Shown here: one piece after another, positions 17,538 through 25,116 of the stretch | Layout of the letters: each line of letters opens with the position of its first letter | Position numbering within the stretch: position 1 is the first letter of the stretch | Source: Lachnospiraceae bacterium | Lineage (GTDB): Bacteria > Bacillota > Clostridia > Lachnospirales > Lachnospiraceae | Assembly: GCA_015057275.1 (NCBI GenBank) | Contig: SVEO01000017.1 | Location: 1-37,737, forward strand | DNA: 37,737 nucleotides | Direction: 5' to 3' | Translations under genes and position numbers: made by a program | Notes under the pieces: model-generated | What the model saw: only the letters and a program-made list of their open reading frames with translations | Databases searched by the model: none | Told to the model about the DNA's origin: nothing

Positions 17538-17560
17538 GAGTGGACTTTTTCGGTCCACTC
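17538..17560 (-). promoter_or_regulatory. Stem-loop in the 5' leader of the rimP operon
   Basis: An 8-bp stem (17538-17545 with 17553-17560) lies roughly 20-43 bases after the predicted transcription start and about 35 bases before the rimP start codon. No strong T tract follows on either strand (minus strand continues TTTGTTATTG), so it is better read as a leader structure than as a simple terminator. It could act in mRNA stability or in attenuation by NusA, but that is inference. Confidence 0.5.
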
Positions 17561-17587
17561 CTTCTATACAACATATTCATCGATAAC

Positions 17588-17616
17588 ATTATAAAGCAAA
17601 GGTTTTTATTTTGCAA
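17588..17616 (-). promoter_or_regulatory. Sigma-A promoter of the rimP-nusA-infB operon
   Basis: On the minus strand, TTGCAA (17611-17616), a 17-base spacer and a perfect TATAAT (17588-17593) lie 85 bases upstream of the rimP start codon. No other equally good promoter was seen inside the operon, and the next terminator is at 4735-4776, giving a transcript of about 12.8 kb. Confidence 0.85.
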
Positions 17617-17635
17617 GCGTTTTTTGCTACTTTGT

Positions 17636-18181
17636 TTACTTTTTCTTGTTTAAAATTTCCATTCGAATGTAGCGGAAGGTCTCTTCTTCACCGCGGTCTT
17701 TTAACATAATCAGCAACCGTTCGAGCAATTCTCTCGTTTCCTCATGAATCAAGTAATGCTCGCGACTTTTTGCATAATAAAGGTACGGGTCTGCGTCTGT
17801 GTATGTGCCTTTATTGTAATTTTTGCTCGCAGCCACACGGTCACAAAACATCTCAAGCACATACTTAATCGGCATCCTACAACCGACCATCGTATCATCT
17901 TTGGATAAACCGTAGTCAATCCAATACTCCAGATGATGCTTGTTGCGCCCTTTGTGATGTAGCCATGCTGTACTGCAACCTGTCGCTTCACGCTCCGCAT
18001 TGTTCGGACTGCGTTTCCCATCCTGATAATACTTCACACCGGTAAGGAATTCCGCTGGTGTGTATTTTGATAAATCATGAAGCAGCCCCTGCTTGTAAAG
18101 ACCAATTTTAAAACAATGCTTCATGACAAGCATTTTATGATGATTGATTGTTTTTAAATGATACCACCAGTTCCTATTCAT
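17636..18181 (-). CDS. DUF5662-like protein of unknown function
   Basis: The 181-residue soluble protein contains LLHDLSKYTPAEF near residue 35, AWLHHKGRNKHHLEYWIDY near 75, and many conserved-looking His, Asp and Tyr residues. The pattern (HD, then HHxxxNxHHxEYW) recalls metal-dependent HD-like hydrolases and matches what I know of the DUF5662 family. No substrate can be given. GGAAG lies about 9 bases before the ATG. It is divergent from the next membrane-protein gene and ends before the rimP promoter; no linked operon is evident. Confidence 0.75.
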   Translation of the reverse strand: MNRNWWYHLKTINHHKMLVMKHCFKIGLYKQGLLHDLSKYTPAEFLTGVKYYQDGKRSPNNAEREATGCSTAWLHHKGRNKHHLEYWIDYGLSKDDTMVGCRMPIKYVLEMFCDRVAASKNYNKGTYTDADPYLYYAKSREHYLIHEETRELLERLLIMLKDRGEEETFRYIRMEILNKKK

Positions 18182-18233
18182 ACACGGATTCTTCCTTACA
18201 TATACTAAACTAAAACGATTCCAGCGAGATACT

Positions 18234-18764
18234 ATGAAAAAACATCCACTTCTTTTATGGATTCTCTATTCGTCCGTGCTTTGTTTCCTGTTTGGGACGC
18301 TTTTCCATTTTCTTTATCAATGGTTCCCTAGTCTCATTTTTCAGGTACTTTTCCCGATTAACGAAAGTATCTGGGAACACATGAAGCTATGTTTTTACCC
18401 AGTTATCCTGTTATGGCTTTTGCCACAACACAAAATTCCATTTTTCGCATCACTAACATGGAGCAAAGAGCAACGGATTAACGGCATGACAATTTCTGCC
18501 GTAATCAGCATGCTTATTACTTTTTTCGGTTACTACGGCTTACGCTACGGGTTTGCTATAGAGAGTCTGCCGACCGACCTGTTGCTCTACTTTTTCAGTT
18601 TGGTTCTCGGTCAATATCACGGTGTTCTCATTACCAAAAGCAAACGCGCCGCCGAATACAGCCAATGTGCTATTTACATACTGATTATCATCGCGGTACT
18701 GTTTATGCTCTTTTCGCTGTCACCGTTAGCTCTGCCGGCATTTATCTCACCAGTTACACATTAA
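18234..18764 (+). CDS. DUF6512-like integral membrane protein
   Basis: The 176-residue protein has about five transmembrane segments (about 7-27, 47-65, 82-105, 110-130 and 144-165) and a conserved-looking loop LFPINESIWEHMKL between the first two, which matches the DUF6512 family as I know it. No catalytic residues are obvious and the function is unknown. The ribosome binding site is weak (GCGAG about 6 bases before the ATG). It is transcribed divergently from the DUF5662-like gene and converges with the GTPase operon, with only 6 bases between the stop codons and no terminator between them. Confidence 0.75.
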   Translation: MKKHPLLLWILYSSVLCFLFGTLFHFLYQWFPSLIFQVLFPINESIWEHMKLCFYPVILLWLLPQHKIPFFASLTWSKEQRINGMTISAVISMLITFFGYYGLRYGFAIESLPTDLLLYFFSLVLGQYHGVLITKSKRAAEYSQCAIYILIIIAVLFMLFSLSPLALPAFISPVTH

Positions 18765-18770
18765 ATTTAC

Positions 18771-19721
18771 TTACTGCAAGCCAAGTACTTCCTGGGCCGG
18801 TTTGCTTGCCGGCTCAACCTTGGTTGCGTACAGCACGGGACCTTTCCCGTTATAGTCTCTCATTGTTTCATAACGGATTTCCGCCGTTACCTTAATCCAC
18901 TGTCTTGTTTTAAGACGCGGTGCACCGGCATAACGGCAGATAAAGCCTAAAAAAGATACGTCATCTGCACAGCAGGTCATCACAAATCTGCCCGGCACAA
19001 ATTGATTTACCGGGAAGTTACGTGGTTTGTATACCATTGCCAGGAATTCGACCGTTTTGCCATTGTAGCGTTCTTCCTGCTCCATCGCATCGAGATACCA
19101 GATTGGGTAAGCTTCTTCCGCAAGCTCAATAACCGGTGCATTCACATCGTATGGCAAATCTTCCTCACCTACTACGTCAAGTTCGCCTTCCTCATCCTCG
19201 AAAACAATCTGCGCGCGGTTATTTACCGCCAAAATCATGCGACGATAGGATAGTAAATCGTCTGTTGCCACAGCGCGGTTAAATAACACAAGGTCAGAGT
19301 AGCGCACCATATCAAGGAACATCGACTTCATATTTGCAAAATAGCCGGCAAAAGTACTTCCATCAACAATTGTAATCTGTTGCTCGCGCACCCAGTTGCC
19401 CGGAAAAATTACCTTTTTTAAATCCCACATGCCGTTGAATTCGATAATGATTCGCTCCGGGTCATGCTTCGCTTCCAGCGCCTTTAAGGCCTCTGCCGTA
19501 AACTCGTCCTGATTCTCGAAAACTTCTACCACGGTATTGCTTTTCTTTAAGATTTCTTCGTCGTACTCCTCCATACCCTCTTCGCAGAGAATCAAAAGTG
19601 TCTTGCCGTCAATTTGAAAATAATCCTCATTGATTGTAAACTGAATAAAATTGGTTTTACCTGCTTCTAAAAATCCGTTAATAAAATAAACCGGAATTTC
19701 TTTCTTCTGTACCATACTCAT
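18771..19721 (-). CDS. COG0523/CobW-like GTPase with DUF1980-like C-terminal domain
   Basis: The 316-residue protein starts with a CobW-type P-loop, GFLEAGKT (16-23), and later has an IIIEFNGMWD strand in the switch II/Walker B place. The CxCC metal motif of typical COG0523 proteins is missing (the region has CEEGMEEYDEE instead), and the base-recognition NKxD is replaced by FNRA. The C-terminal part (about 205-310) contains RFVMTCCADDVSFLGFICRY, which resembles the DUF1980/TIGR03943 domain normally associated with a two-component permease (YcgQ/YcgR type). I infer a metal- or anion-handling accessory protein with altered or lost GTPase activity. It is the last gene of the five-gene operon, 41 bases after the His-rich GTPase. 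Confidence 0.75.
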   Translation of the reverse strand: MSMVQKKEIPVYFINGFLEAGKTNFIQFTINEDYFQIDGKTLLILCEEGMEEYDEEILKKSNTVVEVFENQDEFTAEALKALEAKHDPERIIIEFNGMWDLKKVIFPGNWVREQQITIVDGSTFAGYFANMKSMFLDMVRYSDLVLFNRAVATDDLLSYRRMILAVNNRAQIVFEDEEGELDVVGEEDLPYDVNAPVIELAEEAYPIWYLDAMEQEERYNGKTVEFLAMVYKPRNFPVNQFVPGRFVMTCCADDVSFLGFICRYAGAPRLKTRQWIKVTAEIRYETMRDYNGKGPVLYATKVEPASKPAQEVLGLQ

Positions 19722-19762
19722 CCACAGCCTTTCTTAAACTTCGATATCTCGAAATTTTCTTT

Positions 19763-20818
19763 CTACTTGGAAAACAGCTCTGCAATCGCATCTTCCTTCA
19801 TCTTCGAGCCGATGACACATATTTTTCCGATAACCTCAGCAGAACCTGATCGCACATTGCTTTCGCCCGGCACATAGTCAAAATGAATCCAGTTTGAGCA
19901 TTCTGCACAGCGCACCATACCCTTTGCACGGAGAATGATACCATACTTTTCTTCGTTCGCCAAAGCCGCTAATTTATTCTCGATTTCCGCCATGGTATAT
20001 GCGACTGCCGTCTCTAAGCCCCAGCTTACAAAAACTTCATCTGCATGATGGTGATGATGTTCATGCTCATGGCCGTGATGATGACCGCAGCAACACTCTT
20101 CGCCATCGTGATGGTGGTGTTCATGTCCGTGGCCGTGATGATGGCCGCAGCAACACTCTTCGCCATCGTGATGATGGTGATGATGCTCATGCACTTCCTT
20201 CATCAGTTCTTCCTCCATTTTGCTGCTACCCTCGATGGATTCCAAAATTTTTGCACAGTCAAGCTCATCCCAAGGCGTTGTGATAATCGCCGCATCGTTG
20301 TTTACTTCTCGCAACATTGCAATCACTGCCTCTAACTTACTATCATTTAATTTGTCGGTTCTGCTTAAAATAATTGTGCCGGCATGTTCAATCTGGTTGC
20401 TGTAAAATTCGCCGAAGTTTTTCATGTACATCTTAACCTTCATTGCATCAACCACAACTGCTGCACTGTTTAACATAACATCCGGTTCCGTTTCTACAAC
20501 TTTTACCGCACGGATGACATCGGATAATTTACCGACACCACTCGGTTCAATGATGATACGCTCCGGATGATAAGTGCTAATCGCTTCCTTCAGAGAAGTT
20601 TCAAAATCGCCAACCAAAGAGCAGCAGATACAACCGGAATTCATCTCCGTAATCTCAATGCCGGACTCCTTTAAGAAACCGCCATCAATACCGATTTCAC
20701 CGAATTCGTTCTCAATCAGCATCGTCTTCTGCCCAACCAGCGCTTCCTGCAAGAGCTTCTTAATCAATGTTGTCTTACCGGCGCCTAAAAAGCCGGAAAT
20801 AATATCAATCTTTGTCAT
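19763..20818 (-). CDS. COG0523 GTPase with His/Cys-rich metal-binding insert (putative metallochaperone)
   Basis: The 351-residue protein has the P-loop GFLGAGKT (9-16), the family metal motif GCICC (62-66), the IIIEPSGVG switch motif (88-96) and SRTDKL in place of NKxD. Between the G domain and the C-terminal CobW_C-like domain (about 260-350) lies a segment (210-258) with 26 His and 6 Cys, formed by two copies of DGEECCCGHHHGH flanked by poly-His. The C-terminal domain has a further CAEC pair. COG0523 proteins deliver or insert metals such as Zn, Co or Ni; the metal here cannot be assigned. It starts 14 bases after the phosphatase gene with GAAAGGA as RBS. Confidence 0.9.
   Translation of the reverse strand: MTKIDIISGFLGAGKTTLIKKLLQEALVGQKTMLIENEFGEIGIDGGFLKESGIEITEMNSGCICCSLVGDFETSLKEAISTYHPERIIIEPSGVGKLSDVIRAVKVVETEPDVMLNSAAVVVDAMKVKMYMKNFGEFYSNQIEHAGTIILSRTDKLNDSKLEAVIAMLREVNNDAAIITTPWDELDCAKILESIEGSSKMEEELMKEVHEHHHHHHDGEECCCGHHHGHGHEHHHHDGEECCCGHHHGHEHEHHHHHADEVFVSWGLETAVAYTMAEIENKLAALANEEKYGIILRAKGMVRCAECSNWIHFDYVPGESNVRSGSAEVIGKICVIGSKMKEDAIAELFSK
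20045..20191 (-). repeat. 60-bp tandem repeat encoding the His/Cys-rich metal-binding segment
   Basis: Two direct copies with a 60-base period (about 20041-20100 and 20101-20160) differ at only a few bases, and part of a further copy extends on the right as poly-His codons. The period is 20 codons, so the frame is kept. The high identity indicates a recent duplication or a repeat that can change copy number. Confidence 0.9.
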
Positions 20819-20832
20819 TTTATTTTCCTTTC

Positions 20833-21543
20833 TTAATCTCTATACGTTTCCATGAAAAATCCGGAATTTGATGCTTCTTCGCCGCCTATGTACAGGTGAG
20901 AGGTGTCGCCGAGCTGCTTTACCCGGAAGCAGGCCTCACCTTGCACGCGTTCTTCCGTGCAGACGATTGTCACGGATGTCGGTGCCACGAAAAATTGCTG
21001 CCACAATACCGGTGCAGCCAGTCCGAGCAGGTGGGAAAGAATTAAGAATTCTAAACCAAGGTGACAGTAAAATACAAGGGTATCTTCGTTGCCCTTTAAG
21101 ACCTTGTAATAGTTGCCTTCTCTCTCATAACCATGCTCTTTTAAGAGCGCATCCATGCCGTTAATTACTTTCTCATATTGTTCCTTTACCGGACCAGTCG
21201 CCATAATTTCACTGTCCACCCAGTTGTCCTTGTCGTAAAGCTCCGGATGCTTTGTCCAGTAGCCTGGGTAAAAATCCCATGGGATTCTTTTGTTGCCGGT
21301 TACCGGGTCGTCAATCGGAACATAAAATTCTGCCAGCCAGTCGAGTGTGGTCGCACTACCACCAGTCAGCTTTAAGGTCTCATTGCATGTATCCTGTGCG
21401 CGGCCGAGCGGAGAAACGTAAACATAATCCATCTTTACCTTCGCCATGCGCTTTGCCAACAATTTTGCCTCGCGCCATCCCTTTTCCGTTAGGGAATCTC
21501 TTACATAATCCGGGTCACCGTGTCGAATAAAAATCAGTTTCAT
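20833..21543 (-). CDS. Histidine phosphatase family protein (phosphoglycerate mutase-like)
   Basis: The 236-residue protein has the catalytic RHG motif at residues 7-9 (FIRHGDPDY), a second basic patch SPLGRAQDT near residue 65, and a distal FYCHLGLEFL that supplies the second His, the full set of the branch-1/2 histidine phosphatase superfamily. The substrate is unknown; sequence does not indicate a glycolytic mutase. GGGAGG precedes the ATG. It lies inside the SufBC-like/COG0523 operon, 20 bases after the SufB/D-like gene. Its role in that set is not obvious. Confidence 0.88.
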   Translation of the reverse strand: MKLIFIRHGDPDYVRDSLTEKGWREAKLLAKRMAKVKMDYVYVSPLGRAQDTCNETLKLTGGSATTLDWLAEFYVPIDDPVTGNKRIPWDFYPGYWTKHPELYDKDNWVDSEIMATGPVKEQYEKVINGMDALLKEHGYEREGNYYKVLKGNEDTLVFYCHLGLEFLILSHLLGLAAPVLWQQFFVAPTSVTIVCTEERVQGEACFRVKQLGDTSHLYIGGEEASNSGFFMETYRD

Positions 21544-21563
21544 ATAAGTCCTCCCATCCGTAT

Positions 21564-22481
21564 CTAACGCAGAAAACCATTGACGATCTGTTCCTCTGCT
21601 TCCTCTTCTGTCAAACCTAAGGTCATAAGCTTAATAATCTGCTCACCGGCAATCTTGCCGATGGCAGCTTCGTGAATCAACTCTGCGTCGAGATGGTTCG
21701 CGGTAATTTCCGGTACCGCAGCAATCTTCGCATCGTCCATAATAATTGCATCGCACTCGGTATGACCGGCACACTTATTGTTACCGTTAATTTTCGATAA
21801 GAATAACTGTCTGGAATTACCCTTAGCCACCGCACGGCTGACAACATTTGTGCTGGAACCTTCACCGTTTAAATTTACCACGAAATCGGTCTTTGCATAC
21901 TGGTTGCCGTGCGTCATCAGTTTCTCAGAAATCATCAGTTTCGCGCCTGCCGCCAATTCTGCTTTTGTCACGCGGTCGGTGGAATCCACACCGCGAATCT
22001 GTGCGGTGTCCATCTCCATGTAGCTGTTCTCTTCCATATAAACAATCGTCTGCGGATTCATCACGCGTTCGCCGGTGCCTTCCCCCTTGCCGACATGCTT
22101 CTCGACATACTTAAGCTTCGCATTCTTGCCGAGATAAAAGGTGTGAATGCCATCATGCTGGCTCTTCTTATCACCGCCGTTATGGATACCGCAACCGGCG
22201 ATAATGGTTACGTCGCAGTCTTCTCCGATGTGGAAATCGTTGTAAACAACCTCAGAAATACCTGCTTCGCTGATAATGACCGGCATGTGCAGACTTTCCT
22301 TTTTCGTTCCCGGCTTAATGTAAATCTCGATGCCTTTATTGTCTTCTCTTGTTACAATATCAATATTCTCCGTCGTGCTTCTACCGGCGGTCGCGCCGTT
22401 TGCACGAATGTTGTAGGCTCCCTTCGGAATCGCATGGAGTCCGGCAACCTCTTCTAATAAGTTTAACTGTATTTGATCCAT
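21564..22481 (-). CDS. Short SufB/SufD-like Fe-S scaffold protein (SmsB-type)
   Basis: The 305-residue protein shows the SufBD beta-helix core: IIAGCGIHNGG around residue 95, HDGIHTFYLGKNAKLKYVEKH, a central part with AGAKLMISEKLMTHG, and a C-terminal half with GHTECDAIIMDD, EITANHLDAELIHEAAIGKI and EEAEEQIVNGFL. It is much shorter than canonical SufB (about 470 residues), lacking most of the N-terminal region, and fits the minimal SufB-like scaffolds paired with one SufC. Two Cys (in AGCGIH and NKCAGHTEC) could serve as ligands. I chose ATG 22481 because GGAGG is 6 bases upstream; the ATG two codons earlier abuts the RBS. It follows the SufC-like gene by 14 bases. Confidence 0.9.
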   Translation of the reverse strand: MDQIQLNLLEEVAGLHAIPKGAYNIRANGATAGRSTTENIDIVTREDNKGIEIYIKPGTKKESLHMPVIISEAGISEVVYNDFHIGEDCDVTIIAGCGIHNGGDKKSQHDGIHTFYLGKNAKLKYVEKHVGKGEGTGERVMNPQTIVYMEENSYMEMDTAQIRGVDSTDRVTKAELAAGAKLMISEKLMTHGNQYAKTDFVVNLNGEGSSTNVVSRAVAKGNSRQLFLSKINGNNKCAGHTECDAIIMDDAKIAAVPEITANHLDAELIHEAAIGKIAGEQIIKLMTLGLTEEEAEEQIVNGFLR

Positions 22482-22495
22482 TCTCATCCTCCGTA

Positions 22496-23212
22496 TTATA
22501 CGAACTTCTTGCAGACTTCGTAGCCGTTCATCAGTCGTGGTAAAATTTCATCTTTCTTGCCCATCTCGCGCACACGTCCGTTTTCTAATACGATGATTTC
22601 ATCTGCTGTATTTAAAATGCGCTCTTGATGCGAAATGATGATAATCGTCTTATTCTGCTCCTTGTGCATTTTTTCGAATACGTTAATCAGGTTCTTGAAG
22701 CTCCAAAGGTCGATACCGGCCTCCGGTTCATCGAACACAGTAAGTTCGGTATCTCTGGCGAGCACGGTAGCAATCTCGATACGCTTTAATTCTCCTCCGG
22801 AAAGGCTGCCGTCCACGTCTCGGTTAATATAGTCGCGTGCACATAGCCCAACCTCAGACAGATAATCGCAGGCCCCGGAAACAGTCAACTGATTGCCGGC
22901 TGCTAAGCGAATCAAATCCTTTACCTTAATCCCCTTAAAACGTACCGGCTGTTGGAACGCAAAGCTGATGCCCATCTTAGCACGTTCAGTAATGCTCATA
23001 TTTGTGATGTCGACTCCGTTCCATAAAATCTGACCGGACGTCGGCTTCTCGATGCCGGCAATGAGTTTGGCCATCGTTGATTTACCGCCGCCGTTCGGAC
23101 CGGTAATCGCTACAAATTTATTGTCATCAATCGTAAGACTGATATCCTTGATTATATCTTTCTGCTTCGAGTTTTCTTCGACTTCAAAAGAAACATTTTT
23201 TAACTCAAGCAT
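22496..23212 (-). CDS. SufC-like ABC ATPase of a minimal Suf-type Fe-S system (SmsC-type)
   Basis: The 238-residue cytoplasmic ATPase has Walker A GPNGGGKST (about 37-45), signature LSGGELKRIE (about 136-145), Walker B ELTVFDEPEAGIDLWS and an H-loop IISHQERIL. The SufC-like DEPEAGID resembles the DExxSGLD of SufC rather than transporter ATPases, and there is no membrane partner nearby. It would drive Fe-S cluster assembly on the SufB/D-like scaffold encoded next. ATG 23212 is preferred over ATG 23236 because GGAGG lies 6 bases before it. A good promoter sits at 23273-23301, so this is the first gene of the operon. No cysteine desulfurase or SufU is encoded here. Confidence 0.92.
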   Translation of the reverse strand: MLELKNVSFEVEENSKQKDIIKDISLTIDDNKFVAITGPNGGGKSTMAKLIAGIEKPTSGQILWNGVDITNMSITERAKMGISFAFQQPVRFKGIKVKDLIRLAAGNQLTVSGACDYLSEVGLCARDYINRDVDGSLSGGELKRIEIATVLARDTELTVFDEPEAGIDLWSFKNLINVFEKMHKEQNKTIIIISHQERILNTADEIIVLENGRVREMGKKDEILPRLMNGYEVCKKFV

Positions 23213-23272
23213 CTTTATCCTCCATTCCGCAATCATCTTGCTGATTCGTGTACTCTAAAACATTCAACTTTT

Positions 23273-23301
23273 AATATAGCAAATTTTAATTAATTTAGCA
23301 A
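23273..23301 (-). promoter_or_regulatory. Sigma-A promoter of the SufCB-like/COG0523 operon
   Basis: On the minus strand, TTGCTA (23296-23301), 17 bases, and TATATT (23273-23278) lie about 60 bases before the SufC-like start. The -35 box is inside the last codons of the SASP-like gene. No clear operator palindrome was recognised near it. Confidence 0.7.
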
Positions 23302-23505
23302 CTTTTTTCTTTTCGTCATCAGTCCGCCGATGCGTCCGGTTTCTTGTGCAGATAATCCGCGCCAGCCGTGTTTCTCGACCTGTGCGAGTAACCCCAGCTC
23401 GTCGGCGATTTCGTATTTTAAGCGTTCCTCATCCGGAAGCTCCCGCCAATTAGCTACTTTTTCTCTCTCTTTTTCTAATTTTTGTTGTTGATTTACTTTT
23501 CCCAT
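23290..23505 (-). CDS. Small acid-soluble spore protein-like (alpha/beta type)
   Basis: The 71-residue protein contains LKYEIADELGLLAQVEKHGW followed by GLSAQETGRIGGLMTKRKK, which corresponds to the two conserved segments of alpha/beta SASPs (KYEIAxELG and GGxxTKR). Such proteins coat DNA in dormant spores and protect it from UV. This version has a longer charged N-terminus (QQQKLEKEREK) than classical SASPs. The ATG at 23505 is used because AAAGGA lies about 11 bases before it; the ATG at 23529 has no good RBS. No convincing sigma-G promoter was found. Its presence supports a spore-forming host. Confidence 0.8.
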   Translation of the reverse strand: MGKVNQQQKLEKEREKVANWRELPDEERLKYEIADELGLLAQVEKHGWRGLSAQETGRIGGLMTKRKKLLN

Positions 23506-23558
23506 GTCAAAATCATTCCTTTCTGTCATCGCACATTTGCTGTGCTCAAAGGAATTAT

Positions 23559-24935
23559 TTACAAATTTTCAGAAGTTATACACGCCTTGGAATTTCTTCC
23601 AAGCTCGCGATACACTGTGTGCAACATTGTAATCAGGCAAGCGCTGCCGCCGATAGCGTTAGAAATCGGTTCCGCCAGAAATACACCGTCCACACCCAGG
23701 CTGGCGATTTGCGGTAAAATGATAGTCAGCGGCACAACAATGACGGCTTTTCGCAGTAATGAGAAAAATACCGCATACTTGGCGCGTCCGAGTGCTGTAA
23801 ATGTACTTTGTCCCGCAAATTGAAACGACATTAGGAAAAAGCCAAAGAAATACAGTTTTAGTGCCGGCACACCGTATGTAATCGTATCTGCGTTGTCCCC
23901 AAACATTCTTAAGAAAAACTCCGGCACAAGCATAATTACAATCCACACAAGCAGTGTATAGGCCGCACCGAGTAAGGCTGTAAAGCGAATCCCCGACCGC
24001 ACACGCTCGTACTGTTTCGCACCGTAATTAAAGCCAAGCACCGGCTGTGAACCGCTTGTTAGGCCCATAACCGGCAAACTGACAATTTCGCGCACCGAAT
24101 TGAGAATCGTCATAATACCGATGTACAAATCACCGCCGTAGATGCTTAACATACGGTTGCAGGCAATCTGCACCGCGCAGTTCGTCGCCGACATAATAAA
24201 TCCGGAAAGCCCCAAAGCGGAGATGCTTTTTACAAGCGCCGGTTCAAGCCGTAGCAATGCCAGTCGCAAACGAATGAGGGTGTACTTTCCGGTCAGGAAG
24301 CGTACCACCCAGATTGCCGAGCACATCTGTGCAATTACCGTTGCCAAGGCCGCACCTTTTACACCCATATCAAGACCGAAAATAAAAAACGGGTCAAGAA
24401 TCATATTCAAAATTGCACCAATCACCGTCGTGCACATCGCTATTTTCGGGAAACCCTGCGCGCTTATGAATGAATTCATGCCCGTGCCAACCATCGAAAA
24501 TATTGTGCCAAGAAGGTAGATAGAAAGGTAATCTTTCGCATACTTATACGTCACATCGCTGGCACCAAATGTATACAAAATCGGCTTCTGGAATATGTAG
24601 CAGAAAATCATGATAAACACCGAGCTGATGCACAAAAGCGCAAATGTGTTCCCCATAATTTTGCCAGCAGTCTCCTTGTCCTGCTTGCCACGTACAATCG
24701 AAAATAACGGTGCGCCTCCCATGCCAAACAGATTTGTAAATGCCGCCACAATGGTAATAATCGGGAACACAATGCCAAGGCCGGTCAAGGCTGCTCCATT
24801 TGTATCAGGTAAATGTCCTATGTAAATGCGGTCAATCACATTGTAAAGAATCTGCACAAGCTGTGCCACTGTCAACGGCCCCGCCTGCAGCAATATGTGC
24901 CTCCAAACCGCACCTTTTGCAAAATCATTTTTCAC
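23559..24935 (-). CDS. MATE-family multidrug/Na+ antiporter
   Basis: The 458-residue protein has twelve hydrophobic segments and the MATE signature features: LLQAGPLTVAQLVQILYNVIDRIYIGH at the start, GMGGAPLFSIVRGKQD after helix 2, and SGSQPVLGFNYGAKQYERV at the start of the second half. MATE proteins export cationic drugs or metabolites in exchange for Na+ or H+. I chose a GTG start at 24935 since GGAG lies 6 bases upstream and the family normally begins KNDFxKG; ATG 24947 and ATG 24989 are in-frame alternatives with poorer RBS. It is divergent from the cytidine deaminase gene and followed by the SASP-like gene. Confidence 0.9.
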   Translation of the reverse strand: MKNDFAKGAVWRHILLQAGPLTVAQLVQILYNVIDRIYIGHLPDTNGAALTGLGIVFPIITIVAAFTNLFGMGGAPLFSIVRGKQDKETAGKIMGNTFALLCISSVFIMIFCYIFQKPILYTFGASDVTYKYAKDYLSIYLLGTIFSMVGTGMNSFISAQGFPKIAMCTTVIGAILNMILDPFFIFGLDMGVKGAALATVIAQMCSAIWVVRFLTGKYTLIRLRLALLRLEPALVKSISALGLSGFIMSATNCAVQIACNRMLSIYGGDLYIGIMTILNSVREIVSLPVMGLTSGSQPVLGFNYGAKQYERVRSGIRFTALLGAAYTLLVWIVIMLVPEFFLRMFGDNADTITYGVPALKLYFFGFFLMSFQFAGQSTFTALGRAKYAVFFSLLRKAVIVVPLTIILPQIASLGVDGVFLAEPISNAIGGSACLITMLHTVYRELGRNSKACITSENL

Positions 24936-25056
24936 TCTTATCTCCATTCTGAAGCGTTTCCTGTTGGAATTCACTTCTTCCGAAGACATTGTAACAGAAA
25001 ATCCCCAAAATGCGAGTGTTTCTTTCTAAAATATTTGTAAAGATTTCCGACTTCTT

Positions 25057-25083
25057 GCGTTCAGCTTTAAAAAAGGTTATAAT
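25057..25083 (+). promoter_or_regulatory. Putative promoter of the cytidine deaminase gene
   Basis: A perfect -10 TATAAT (25078-25083) is preceded by a weak -35 such as TTGCGT (25057-25062, spacer 15 bases) or TTCTTG (spacer 18). It lies 33 bases before the start codon at 25117. Confidence 0.55.
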
Positions 25084-25116
25084 GGTGTTAATTTATTTTG
25101 AAATGGGGGATTTTAA

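Noticed and set aside
19999-20335. Plus-strand reading frames rich in Met/Asp opposite the His-rich GTPase
   Set aside because: They arise from the 60-bp repeat read in antisense; no start signals and full overlap with a well-supported gene.
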